From NCBI RefSeq assembly GCF_033242265.1, contig NZ_BTFW01000001.1, positions 2,687,001 through 2,751,000 on the forward strand: 64,000 nt of DNA, read 5' to 3'. The notes beneath the pieces are model-generated. The model saw only the letters and a program-made list of their open reading frames with translations, was not told the DNA's origin and did not search any database. Below, piece by piece: positions 47,405-55,334 of this stretch (its first letter is position 1; every line of letters starts with the position of its first letter). The translations under genes were made by a program, and so were the position numbers. Source of the DNA: Novosphingobium sp. IK01. GTDB taxonomy: Bacteria; Pseudomonadota; Alphaproteobacteria; Sphingomonadales; Sphingomonadaceae.

Positions 47405-49209
47405 CCGCCGACCACCGCGTCGAGCGCGATCCCCAGCAGGGTGAAGGGCAGCGGTGCGCTCTGGCGCAGCCACAACGTGCATTCATCGCCCGCGCGGTTG
47501 CCGACGGAGACCGGATAGTCGCCGTTCATCAGCGCGTCGGGCGTGCTCCAGGCCTCGCCCTTGCGGGCCTTGAGCGGGAACAGGGCATTGGCATCGATGC
47601 CGACCTCGATCTGGCGGGTATCGGCCAGCGTCAGGATCGCCTGCGCGACCTGTTGCCGACGCCCCAGTGTGGTGCCCCCTTGCGTGGTCAGCCGCACCGG
47701 CAGGGTCTCGATATCGACCGTGTAGGGAATGCCGAAGGTCGCCTGCGTGGCCCCGTCCATGTGCGGGGGCAGGACAAGCGTGCCTTGCGACACGCTCAGC
47801 CCCATGACCGCCACGCCATCGACGAGGCCGGCCACATCGCTGCGCCCTTCGAGATGCCAGAGCCCGGAAAAGCTGGTGCGGGGCGTGTCGAACGTGCCCG
47901 AGACCGCGCAATCGAGGAAGCATGTCTGGCGGATGTCGCTCCAGTCATGGCTGGCCATGCGCTCGACAAAGCGCCGCGCGACGCCCTCCACCATCCGCTC
48001 GACGACGAGGTAGACGCGGTCCTCCCCGCCCTCGGGAATGGCGCAGAGCGAGAGGACTTTCCCGTCCGTCTCGCACAAGGTCCAGCCCCAGACGTTCTGC
48101 TCCTGCTCCCAGGTCAGGCACAGCAGCGCGCCATCCTCGCGCGCGGCCCAGATCAGGCTGCGCGGCTCCTGGGCATAGCACCACGAAACGATGCCCATCC
48201 TCTCGAAGAAGTGCGGCGAGAAGATCGACACGTCGTTCGATTTCAGCCCGTCGATGGTGAAATCATAGCCGATCGTGCGCACGCTATGGCCCACGCCCGG
48301 CTGGTAGAACACGACATTGTCGACGACGAGCGGCGGCAGGCGCGACGATCCGCGCCCGATCTGGCGCCGCGCGGCGGGCGCGCGCGTGGCGTCGAGCACC
48401 CCGCCCGACCCATCGCCATCGATGCGGAACACGCTGTCGGAGGTCAGCGCGAGCAGGCTGGTCGTGGCGACGAGCTGGTTGACCGAATTGACCCGCCCGG
48501 CCTGAATCGCAAAGGCCATCGAATCGTCGGCGCGCAGCGGGCGCGAGCGGTCCATGTTTTCAAGCTGGCCGCTGCGCGTGGTCCAGATGCCGTGGGGCAC
48601 ATTGCGCGTGCGCGCCCAGACCGCGCGCTGCTCGAACAGCGCGACGGTCGAGGGATAGTCGCCCGGCCCGGCAAACGGATTGCTGGCGCGCGGCGGGGCA
48701 CGGTCGAGCGCGGGGGTGATGTTGTCGTCGCGCAAGCTGGTTGCCTGCGTCGTGCCGATATAGCCGAAGAACTGCGAGTTGTCGGCCTTGTAGACGGTGT
48801 AGCGGCTGGCCCCGGCCACCGGGCTCCAGCTCACCGTGTTGAAGTTGCGCTTGAGCGAGAGATCGTTGGTGACGGTGGCCTCTGTGCTGGCGCGGCTTTC
48901 CATGCCGGTGTCGTCGTTTACCGCGCACACGCAATAGCTGGCGAGCTGCGGAAAATAGGCCGCGCCCTGGTTGGCGCTGTCGGTGTTGGCGACCGTCGCG
49001 CTCGCGGTGCAGGTGGCAGGCGCGGCCAGCGTCGGGGCAAAATCGACAGCGTGGAACGACCAGTCGGTGTGCGAGGCGCGCACCAGTTTGGTCGGGGGAT
49101 GGTCGATATGCGCCAGATAGAGCGTATCAGCGGTCTGTTCGAAATCGAGATCGGCCAGTTCCACCCCGTTGAAGGGCGATCCGATGCGGGTGATGCGTGC
49201 GCCGCCCAT
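47401..49209 (-). CDS. Tail tubular protein B-like (T7 gp12 type), C-terminal part as a separate gene
   Basis: 602 aa beta-propeller-like nozzle protein. It starts GGARITRIGSPFNGVELADL and DFEQTADTLYLAHIDHPPTK, with SLKRNFNTVSWSPVAGASRY and DRSRPLRADDSMAFAI further on. In homologues as I remember them, this sequence continues one polypeptide from the preceding gene, after a Pro-rich linker. Here the two are separate: the ATG shares one base with the upstream TGA (TGATG), and GAGGAG at 49220-49225 sits 10 nt before it, a good ribosome site. The frame change lies exactly in the linker, so the split looks functional rather than decayed. Confidence 0.85.
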   Translation of the reverse strand: MGGARITRIGSPFNGVELADLDFEQTADTLYLAHIDHPPTKLVRASHTDWSFHAVDFAPTLAAPATCTASATVANTDSANQGAAYFPQLASYCVCAVNDDTGMESRASTEATVTNDLSLKRNFNTVSWSPVAGASRYTVYKADNSQFFGYIGTTQATSLRDDNITPALDRAPPRASNPFAGPGDYPSTVALFEQRAVWARTRNVPHGIWTTRSGQLENMDRSRPLRADDSMAFAIQAGRVNSVNQLVATTSLLALTSDSVFRIDGDGSGGVLDATRAPAARRQIGRGSSRLPPLVVDNVVFYQPGVGHSVRTIGYDFTIDGLKSNDVSIFSPHFFERMGIVSWCYAQEPRSLIWAAREDGALLCLTWEQEQNVWGWTLCETDGKVLSLCAIPEGGEDRVYLVVERMVEGVARRFVERMASHDWSDIRQTCFLDCAVSGTFDTPRTSFSGLWHLEGRSDVAGLVDGVAVMGLSVSQGTLVLPPHMDGATQATFGIPYTVDIETLPVRLTTQGGTTLGRRQQVAQAILTLADTRQIEVGIDANALFPLKARKGEAWSTPDALMNGDYPVSVGNRAGDECTLWLRQSAPLPFTLLGIALDAVVGG

Positions 49210-49859
49210 CAGTTGAGTTCTCCTCTCCCGAAGCGGCCCGAGCCGCCATAATAGATCACCGGCGGGGTGGGCGCGGCGGTGACCGGGGGCACGCTGGGCG
49301 GGGGCGCGGCGACGGGCGGTGCGGTGCGCGTGGATCCACCCGCGCAGGCCGTGAAGGGGGCAAGGTCGCGCGTATCGGCGGCGATGCGCAGATGGTTTGC
49401 GTCGACCACCGCGCGCACCGGCCAGGCCCGACCGTTGAGCAGCGCGCCGATTTCGCCTTCGCAGCCCGTCACATAGAGCAAGTCGCCGACAGCCAGTCCG
49501 TGCCAGTCCATCGCGACGAGGGCCTGTTCCTCGTTGCTGATCGCGGTGATCGCCAGTTCCTCTTCGAGAAGGCGTCCGCCCATCGCGCAAGGGCTGAGAT
49601 ACCCTTGCCCCATTTCGAGGGCATACGTCTGGTCGAGCGAGAACTGGAACGGCACGAGCCGCACCGGCTGGCTGGCATCGAGCACTTCGGCGACCAGTTG
49701 CGTGCCGGGGCGCTTGGAAAGCCCGCCATATTTCAGCACGATCACATTGCGCGCGCGGCGCAGCGCGGTGCCCCAGGCATCGACATCGAAGCGCCCGTAA
49801 AGCTGGGGCCCCAGTTCACCCCGGCAGAAATTGGCCTGGGCCGTGCGAAAGCCGCTCAT
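49209..49859 (-). CDS. Tail tubular protein B-like (T7 gp12 type), N-terminal part as a separate gene
   Basis: 216 aa. MSGFRTAQANFCRGELGPQL and VIVLKYGGLSKRPGTQLVAE are the typical opening of gp12-type nozzle proteins in these prophages; FQFSLDQTYALEMGQGYLSP and GLAVGDLLYVTGCEGEIGAL follow. The end is a Pro/Ala linker (TAPPVAAPPPSVPPVTAAPT) and then GRFGRGELN and stop. The remaining nozzle domains are in the next gene, translationally coupled. The ATG overlaps the gp11-like stop (ATGA). Confidence 0.85.
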   Translation of the reverse strand: MSGFRTAQANFCRGELGPQLYGRFDVDAWGTALRRARNVIVLKYGGLSKRPGTQLVAEVLDASQPVRLVPFQFSLDQTYALEMGQGYLSPCAMGGRLLEEELAITAISNEEQALVAMDWHGLAVGDLLYVTGCEGEIGALLNGRAWPVRAVVDANHLRIAADTRDLAPFTACAGGSTRTAPPVAAPPPSVPPVTAAPTPPVIYYGGSGRFGRGELN

Positions 49860-50506
49860 GCCCACTCTCCCGGAAACGAGACCCCCGCGCGCGCCATTTC
49901 CGCCTCGCTGACAAAGCGCGCGGGCCGGGCCGAAGGCTTGTTGGCCTCGGCGGCAATGGCGCGCTGGCGGGCGAGTTCGGCGGCCTGCGACAGGCTCTGC
50001 GCGGCGCTGGCGTCCTTCTTCACCGGGATCGCCAGCCGCGCGGCCAGTTCCAGCTCGAACGCGCGCGCCACCAGCGGCGGCAGCTCCGCCGCGCCCAGAT
50101 TGCCGCGCACATAGACAAGGGCAGCCGTCTCCACATTGGTATAGAGCCGCCCGCCCTCGCACAGGAAGGCGAGGGGCAGCGCATCCTGCACGGGAAACGG
50201 AAAAGGCCCGCCCAGCGGCAGGCTGGCCGCATCGGCCTCCACTGCGCGCACCGCAATGGGCCGGGCCATGGCCGTGGGCAGGGCATAGGCAAAAAGCCAT
50301 TCGGCAGGCCGGTCGTTGGCCACTTGCGCCAGCACGACCCGCGCGCGGGCAAAGGGCCAGTCCGCCCAGTCAGCCAGCTCGGCCAGCAGGGACGGGGCAA
50401 ACCGTGCCGCCTCGCGCGCCTCGATCGAGCCTTCGGCCAGATCGGCGATCTGCCCGGCCGCAATCAGCGCCAGCGCACGGTTACAGATATCGATGAGCTG
50501 AGCCAT
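49856..50506 (-). CDS. Tail tubular protein A-like (T7 gp11 type) adaptor
   Basis: 216 aa head-to-tail adaptor (gatekeeper) that sits between portal and nozzle. AQLIDICNRALALIAAGQIA is the recognisable N-terminal helix of this family; ELADWADWPFARARVVLA and FAYALPTAMARPIAV follow, then ALVYVRGNLGAAELPPLVARA. Its stop overlaps the next gene. A 230-bp gap with hairpins separates it from the capsid cement gene upstream, so expression of tail genes may be lower than that of head genes. Confidence 0.82.
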   Translation of the reverse strand: MAQLIDICNRALALIAAGQIADLAEGSIEAREAARFAPSLLAELADWADWPFARARVVLAQVANDRPAEWLFAYALPTAMARPIAVRAVEADAASLPLGGPFPFPVQDALPLAFLCEGGRLYTNVETAALVYVRGNLGAAELPPLVARAFELELAARLAIPVKKDASAAQSLSQAAELARQRAIAAEANKPSARPARFVSEAEMARAGVSFPGEWA

Positions 50507-50533
50507 GGCAGACTCCCTGAGACAATCTCCGAT

Positions 50534-50583
50534 CCTCCCCGCAAGGCGGGGAGGTGGCAGGCCGCAGGCCTGACGGAGGGGAA
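50534..50583. repeat. REP-like palindromic element
   Basis: CCTCCCCGC-AAG-GCGGGGAGG (50534-50554) forms a 9-bp hairpin, followed by TGGCAG and a second palindrome CAGGCCGCAGGCCTG, then ACGGAGGGG. This two-hairpin layout is like the dispersed palindromic repeats common in sphingomonad intergenic regions. It lies in the capsid/tail gap of the phage module. Additional hairpins (GGGGCC/GGCCCC near 50612-50627 and a CCCGGGGG/CCCCCGGG arm pair at 50692-50721) fill the rest of the gap. Only one copy was noticed in this window. Confidence 0.6.
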
Positions 50584-50736
50584 GGGGAAAAAGGGAAAGG
50601 GGAAATCGAAGGGGCCAAAGGCCCCTTCACCCCATTATCTTGGGCCGCGCTGTGTTGGTGGCCAAGCTGGGCCTGCCAGCAAGCACCAGCTCCCGGGGGT
50701 CCGGGGGCGATGGCCCCCGGGTTTCCTCTTTCTTTT

Positions 50737-51165
50737 CTACAGATTGGTCTGGCGGCTGGCGACCACCGCTGCGCTGATCTGCCCCGCCGTCGCCGCCGAT
50801 CCGGCAACGGTGTAATAGAGCCGCAGGTAGCGCGCATTGGTGCCTTCGGGAATCTCGCCGGGCACCTTGAACTGATAGCCGGCAACGAGGCTGGCCAGCG
50901 GAACGGCCGCGCCGCTCGCGATGGTCGTCCAGGTGGCGTTGTCGGGCGAGGTCTGGACCGCGACGGTCAGGCTGGTGAGGGTGGCGAACGTCTGGCGCAC
51001 GCTGACGGCAAGGTCGATGTCGCGGCCCCGGCCAATGTCGCGCCCGAGGGTGGCGTTCGCGCCAAACGGCGTGCCGGTCGGCCCCAGATCGATCACGTTG
51101 GCCGAGGCCGCCGAGGCGGTGATGCCTTGTGCGTCGCTGAGCACGAGGGAAGTGTCGAGGATCAT
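50737..51165 (-). CDS. Bbp16-like capsid cement protein
   Basis: 142 aa. MILDTSLVLSDAQGITASAA and NVIDLGPTGTPFGANATLGR are the start of the Bbp16 family (capsid decoration protein of phage BPP-1), and TSLTVAVQTSPDNATWTTIA and ISAAVVASRQTNL complete the beta-rich domain. The ATG at 51165 was chosen since AAGGA is 7 nt upstream; ATG 51171 is too close. It lies directly downstream of the major capsid gene, behind a hairpin. Confidence 0.8.
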   Translation of the reverse strand: MILDTSLVLSDAQGITASAASANVIDLGPTGTPFGANATLGRDIGRGRDIDLAVSVRQTFATLTSLTVAVQTSPDNATWTTIASGAAVPLASLVAGYQFKVPGEIPEGTNARYLRLYYTVAGSAATAGQISAAVVASRQTNL

Positions 51166-51186
51166 GCACATGTCCTTCGCAAAAGG

Positions 51187-51232
51187 GGAAAAAAAGGGGC
51201 GCCGCCCGCAAAGGGGGGAACGGGCAGCGCCC
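51187..51232 (-). terminator. Terminator-like hairpin between major capsid and cement genes
   Basis: In the leftward transcript GGGCGCTGCCCG (from 51221-51232) pairs with CGGGCGGCGCCC (from 51197-51208), with one G-U pair, followed by CCUUUUUUU-type sequence (A-run 51189-51195 on the plus strand). It should partly terminate after the capsid gene and raise capsid relative to tail expression. Confidence 0.7.
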
Positions 51233-51254
51233 AGCCGGGGGGAACCGGTGTGGT

Positions 51255-52271
51255 TTACGAAACGAGCGCTTCGGTGGAGATCAGCGCGTCGGTCTCGCGG
51301 ATCGGGATGCCGCGCCAGGTCATGACTTCCTCGCCCTGGATTTCCATGGGCGTCAGGCGCACGAAGTTGTCCACGCCCGAACGGCCATTGTTGGTCTCGG
51401 CGTCGAGGGCTTCGAGCATCATGCGGTTCATGTAGATCACGGTGCGGCCGGGGCTGACCTGCCCTTCGCGCTCCATGTGATAGGCGCGGCGGCCCTGAAG
51501 CTTGTAGTAGAGCTTGCGCAGCAGCGGGTTGAGCGCGACCGTCCCGGCCACCACGTCGGTCGTGTCGATATTGGCGATGCGTCCGTTGAAGCGCCAGTCC
51601 TTGACGCACAGGCCAAGGTGCTGGGTGAACTTCTCTTCCTTGACGTAGTAGGGGTTGCCATTGGCATCGAGCACGCGCTGGCGCCCCATGTCCTCGCGCT
51701 GGACCCCGGCGGGCACGGCATCGGGCACGATCACGCTGGTCTGCATGTCGCCATGGGTGACGAACCAGATCGAGGTGTTGTCGCTGCCCGTGCCGCCGCC
51801 GTTCACCACATTGGCGTTCGACAGGGCGTTGTAGCGCGGCGCGAGGCCGTGGAACTGCTTGCCGTTGACCTTGACGTCGGAATACCAGATCGCGCTGTCG
51901 ACCGTCTGGGCGATGGATTCGAGGAAGCCCTGACCTTCGACCAGGCGCAGCTTGGCAGCTTCCGCGGGCTTGAGGTTGAGCAGGCGTTCATCGACCGAGG
52001 ACAGCCCCTCGACAAAGCCGGTGGTGTCCTTGACCTCGGTATAGTTGCCCTTGGACTGGGCGATGCCCTGATAGAGCGCCCCCCACGAGACCGAGGGCAG
52101 CCCGGTGCGGATGGTCGAGCGATGTTCGGTGCCGCTGTTGCACGCCACGACATTGGCGTCCTTCATGAACGGGGTGAGCTGGGTGAGCGCCTCCACCACG
52201 TCGCCCAGGCCGTCGCCACCGGTCTTGAGCACGTCGATCAGGTTCCAGTAACTTGCGCCGAGAATGGCCAT
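51255..52271 (-). CDS. Phage major capsid protein (Bbp17-like, HK97 fold expected)
   Basis: 338 aa. Starts AILGASYWNLIDVLKTGGDG; VVEALTQLTPFMKDANVVAC, SVSWGALYQGIAQSKGNYTE and KVNGKQFHGLAPRYNALSNA are characteristic of BPP-1-type capsid proteins, as is the C-terminal MEIQGEEVMTWRGIPIRETD. Assignment rests on these patterns plus position between scaffold and cement genes. No cleavage protease gene is recognised nearby. Confidence 0.85.
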   Translation of the reverse strand: MAILGASYWNLIDVLKTGGDGLGDVVEALTQLTPFMKDANVVACNSGTEHRSTIRTGLPSVSWGALYQGIAQSKGNYTEVKDTTGFVEGLSSVDERLLNLKPAEAAKLRLVEGQGFLESIAQTVDSAIWYSDVKVNGKQFHGLAPRYNALSNANVVNGGGTGSDNTSIWFVTHGDMQTSVIVPDAVPAGVQREDMGRQRVLDANGNPYYVKEEKFTQHLGLCVKDWRFNGRIANIDTTDVVAGTVALNPLLRKLYYKLQGRRAYHMEREGQVSPGRTVIYMNRMMLEALDAETNNGRSGVDNFVRLTPMEIQGEEVMTWRGIPIRETDALISTEALVS

Positions 52272-52283
52272 GAAGCGATCTCC

Positions 52284-52937
52284 TTACTGCGTGTCTTGGG
52301 GATAGAGGCGTTCCCACACCGGGCGTTGCGAGGCCGAACCGGCATGCGAGCGGGCAAAACCGCTGTCTTCGCCCAGCACCTGACCCAGACGGCGGAACGC
52401 CCGGATCATGTCGGGGTGGTTGCCAAAGCCGCTGTCGGCCAGGGCCTGGCGAAACGGATGGTCGGGCGTGAAGCCCAGCGCATCGAGACCGCGCGCGGCC
52501 AGATGTTCGCTCTGGGCGCGATGGGGCCCGCCGATTTCGGGATCGGCGGCGAATTCCTCGGCCCAGGCGCGCTTCTGCGCGGCGGCGGCGTCCTGAAACT
52601 GGGCGAGCAGGGCTTCCTGCGTGCGCGCCATGACGCCTTGCGCCAGCGGCAGCAGCTTGCCCGCCTGCTCGTTCGACAGGCCCAGTTCGCGCAGGACCGG
52701 ATCGGCGTCCTGCATCAGCCCGGCATCGAGGGTCATCCCTTCGAGCGCGAGCGCATAGTGTTCGGGAACGCCGGAAGCCGGAGCGGAAGGGACCGGATCG
52801 GCAAGAGCCGGATCAGCGGACGCGGGATTGCTCGCGGGAACCGGATCGGTTGGATTCGTCGCCGGGAAGCTCGTCGTAACGGGCGGTGTCGGGGCCGGAA
52901 GAGGTGGTGCCGGAAGAGGCGGTGCGGGGTCGCTCAA
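52284..52937 (-). CDS. Putative capsid scaffolding protein
   Basis: 217 aa. The N-terminal ~58 residues are very Pro/Ala-rich (PAPPLPAPPLPAPTPPV), followed by a helical charged section (LGLSNEQAGKLLPLAQGVMA, EALLAQFQDAAAAQKRAWAE), as in scaffold proteins placed just before the capsid gene. The start is TTG at 52937 with AAGGA 8-9 nt upstream. The first 125 bp overlap the 3' end of the Bbp19-like gene in another frame. A shorter form from an internal Met is possible. Confidence 0.72.
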   Translation of the reverse strand: MSDPAPPLPAPPLPAPTPPVTTSFPATNPTDPVPASNPASADPALADPVPSAPASGVPEHYALALEGMTLDAGLMQDADPVLRELGLSNEQAGKLLPLAQGVMARTQEALLAQFQDAAAAQKRAWAEEFAADPEIGGPHRAQSEHLAARGLDALGFTPDHPFRQALADSGFGNHPDMIRAFRRLGQVLGEDSGFARSHAGSASQRPVWERLYPQDTQ

Positions 52938-53250
52938 GGGCAGTGTCCTTGCTGGGAAGGGCGGCGCAAAGCGCGGCGGAAAGGGTGAACAGGCCGGTGG
53001 GGTCGAGGGCGCGCAGGGCCTCGTCCTGTCCGCGATGGATCATCGCGATCAGCTCGAAACCAAGGCTGCGGCGCCCTTCGAGGAAGCTCAGGTCGCGGCC
53101 ACCCTGTCCGCCGACAGGAGCGTGATGCCCGAGGATTCCCGCCGCTTGAATCGCCGCGTGCAGGAAGCGGCGGAACGCGGGGAGCGCGAGCAGCGCGGCG
53201 GCATCCTCGCGCGCGAGTGAGAGCGGAAGGGGCGAAAGCGGGAGGCTCAC
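52813..53250 (-). CDS. Bbp19-like phage protein
   Basis: 145 aa. FRRFLHAAIQAAGILGHHAP and SFLEGRRSLGFELIAMI match the short Bbp19-like domain (an arginine-rich EGRRxxG block after a helical start) found next to portal genes in BPP-1-type phages; its role is unknown. The GTG overlaps the portal stop (GTGA). The C-terminal ~42 residues (Ser/Thr/Arg-rich) are coded by the same DNA as the scaffold N-terminus. Confidence 0.72.
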   Translation of the reverse strand: MSLPLSPLPLSLAREDAAALLALPAFRRFLHAAIQAAGILGHHAPVGGQGGRDLSFLEGRRSLGFELIAMIHRGQDEALRALDPTGLFTLSAALCAALPSKDTALERPRTASSGTTSSGPDTARYDELPGDESNRSGSREQSRVR

Positions 53251-54935
53251 GGCTGGATCAGCCGCTTGAGCAGGCTTTCCCCGCCCACGTCCGCGCGCGA
53301 GAGCAGCTCGGCGGCGGCGGCCGCATCCTTCATGGCGGGCACCATCTGGCCGATCTGGGCGGCCTGCTGCGCTTCTTGCGCGGCCTGGGCACGGGCCTGC
53401 CGCAAGGCGGCGACTTGCCCCGCCGGGCGCAGGATCCGCGCCGGGGCGCCCGCGCGCCACGCATATTCGTCGAGCGCCTCGTCGAAGTCGATCCGGTCGA
53501 GCACCTCGGGATGCGCGCCCGCCAGATTGCCGACAAAGCCGACCACCCGCTCGATCTGGCCAATGCCGACCATGCGCTGCATCTGCTGGAGGATCGAGAC
53601 GAACTCGACCCTGACCGCATGGCCTGCCAGCGCGGGCGGGGCAGGGGGCAGCATTCCGCCCCGGCTCAGGATCGCGAACGTGCGGTCGATCGCCACTTGC
53701 AGTTTTTCGCCCGCCACGCGCTCGATCACCGGGCCAAGCTGGGTCAGCTTTTCCTCGTTGCGGCTGGCGATTTCCTCGACATTGCGCGGCTGGATGCCCG
53801 CCATGTTGGTGATCGCGTTGAACAGGTCGGCGAACGAGAGCGCGTCGATCTGGCGGCGGCACTTGTCCATTTCCTCGCCGATCGCGGCGACGGCCTGATA
53901 GGGCATCTGATAGGGGATCAGCACGCCCTCGCGGTCGAGGCCCGAGGCGGTGACGGTGCGGCCCGGTTCGCCGGTCAGCTTGATACCGGGCGGCACGATC
54001 TTCTCGGGCTTGACCATCATGTCGATGGCCTCGTTGCGGCGCTTGGCCTGCATCTGAAGCTCGCGCAGCGCGGGCAGCGCCTCCATGCCGGGGCTGTGGC
54101 CATAAGTATCCCCGCCCACGACGTCCCAGCGCGGCGCCCAGAACGGCTGCTCGTTGTAGCCCGCCACCTTGAGCACGCTGTCGCCGCGCGCGCCTGCTTC
54201 CCAGTAGAAGCTGCGCCAGGCCTTCGAACCAAACCGGTTGGGGTCGTGGTCGGGGTCGGGCTCGATGGCGTGATAGATTTCGACCAGCACTTCGTACTGG
54301 CTGCGGTCGTAGAGATTGCGCACCGTGGGCGAGACCGCCTGCCCGAAGGTCTCGACCGCCTGCTTCACGCTCATCGGACAAGTGCGATAGAGCGTGTCGG
54401 GCACGAGCGCGTCGGACAGCGCGATCCAGTATTCGCCAAAGGTCAGCGCATGGCAGACGGCCCCTGCCAGCGGATGCTCGACCATGACGCAGGCCTCGGT
54501 CCCGAACAGGCCCATTTCGCCATAGCCCGACTTGGCCGCGCCATAGAAGTTGGTCGAGGCCAGGAACGCATACATCCGCCGCTCGACCGCCGAGAGCCAG
54601 GCGCGCACGCCATCGGCCTCCATCAACCCGTCGTCGGCGGTCTTGAGCGCGAACCACGGGCGCGAGGCGCTCGACAGGCCCGAGGTCATCCCGTTGGTCA
54701 GCGTGCGGAAGGCTTCGATCCCGTGAGGGTCGAACAGCGTGCGGTTCCACTGGCGCCGCCGCGCGCCAGAACGGTCGCGGCTCTGGGCCAGAAAGCGCGA
54801 GCGTGCGGGCTGGGCGAAGCGGGCGATCTGCCCGGCTTCGGCCTCGTAGTCCTGCCGGACGGACTTGAGGACGGCCAGCCGCGCCTCGCCATGGGCGCGC
54901 AGCGAACGGTTGGTGGCGGGAGAGGAATCAGCCAA
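53247..54935 (-). CDS. Phage portal (head-tail connector) protein
   Basis: 562 aa portal monomer of the podovirus type. RRRQWNRTLFDPHGIEAFRT and LTNGMTSGLSSASRPWFAL open it; CHALTFGEYWIALSDAL, QPFWAPRWDVVGGDTYGHSP and IQPRNVEEIASRNEEKLTQL are recognisable blocks of this family, and the end is a helical DVGGESLLKRLIQP tail. The start is TTG at 54935, preceded by GGAGGAGG with 5 nt spacing, a very strong ribosome site; no nearby ATG is better. It overlaps the small upstream gene by 8 nt. Confidence 0.9.
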   Translation of the reverse strand: MADSSPATNRSLRAHGEARLAVLKSVRQDYEAEAGQIARFAQPARSRFLAQSRDRSGARRRQWNRTLFDPHGIEAFRTLTNGMTSGLSSASRPWFALKTADDGLMEADGVRAWLSAVERRMYAFLASTNFYGAAKSGYGEMGLFGTEACVMVEHPLAGAVCHALTFGEYWIALSDALVPDTLYRTCPMSVKQAVETFGQAVSPTVRNLYDRSQYEVLVEIYHAIEPDPDHDPNRFGSKAWRSFYWEAGARGDSVLKVAGYNEQPFWAPRWDVVGGDTYGHSPGMEALPALRELQMQAKRRNEAIDMMVKPEKIVPPGIKLTGEPGRTVTASGLDREGVLIPYQMPYQAVAAIGEEMDKCRRQIDALSFADLFNAITNMAGIQPRNVEEIASRNEEKLTQLGPVIERVAGEKLQVAIDRTFAILSRGGMLPPAPPALAGHAVRVEFVSILQQMQRMVGIGQIERVVGFVGNLAGAHPEVLDRIDFDEALDEYAWRAGAPARILRPAGQVAALRQARAQAAQEAQQAAQIGQMVPAMKDAAAAAELLSRADVGGESLLKRLIQP

Positions 54936-55125
54936 GCGAACCTCCTCCCAGCAAAGTCGAGGTTACCCGCGCGGCCCCGCTCACGCCCTGGGGCGAGGTG
55001 ACCATTCCGGCCAGGATCGCGCGGCGCCAGCGCGTGCTGTCAACCGCACTCGCGGGGGCGCCCTGGTCTGGCAACCTTGCGCTCTGCCGTGCGGGGCTCG
55101 TGGGGATGGTGGGCGTGCTGCACAT
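54928..55125 (-). CDS. Small phage protein preceding the portal gene
   Basis: 65 aa. CSTPTIPTSPARQSARLPDQ, then RWRRAILAGMVTSPQGVSGA and TSTLLGGGSLG. Short proteins of this shape (Cys-Pro-rich start, TxPQGVxG middle, Gly end) often stand right before portal genes in related prophages; function unknown. The ATG at 55125 has AAAGGTG 8-9 nt upstream. It reads into the portal gene by 8 nt, implying coupling. Confidence 0.7.
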   Translation of the reverse strand: MCSTPTIPTSPARQSARLPDQGAPASAVDSTRWRRAILAGMVTSPQGVSGAARVTSTLLGGGSLG

Positions 55126-55334
55126 CAAGGGGGCACCTTTCGTGGATCGAAGGTGCTTGTATGGCGCGGGCTCCGGGCTTTGAATCGCCGGGGCTTTGAG
55201 CCCGTGGCGATGGGTCTTTGGATTTAGGGTGTTTTCCTTATCGCCTGGTGGAGCAAGCTTGGACTCTTGGCACGCTAATGTCCCCCTCGTGCCCGACACG
55301 CGCGGATCGCGTGCGGCCTGGGATGGAGTGAGCT

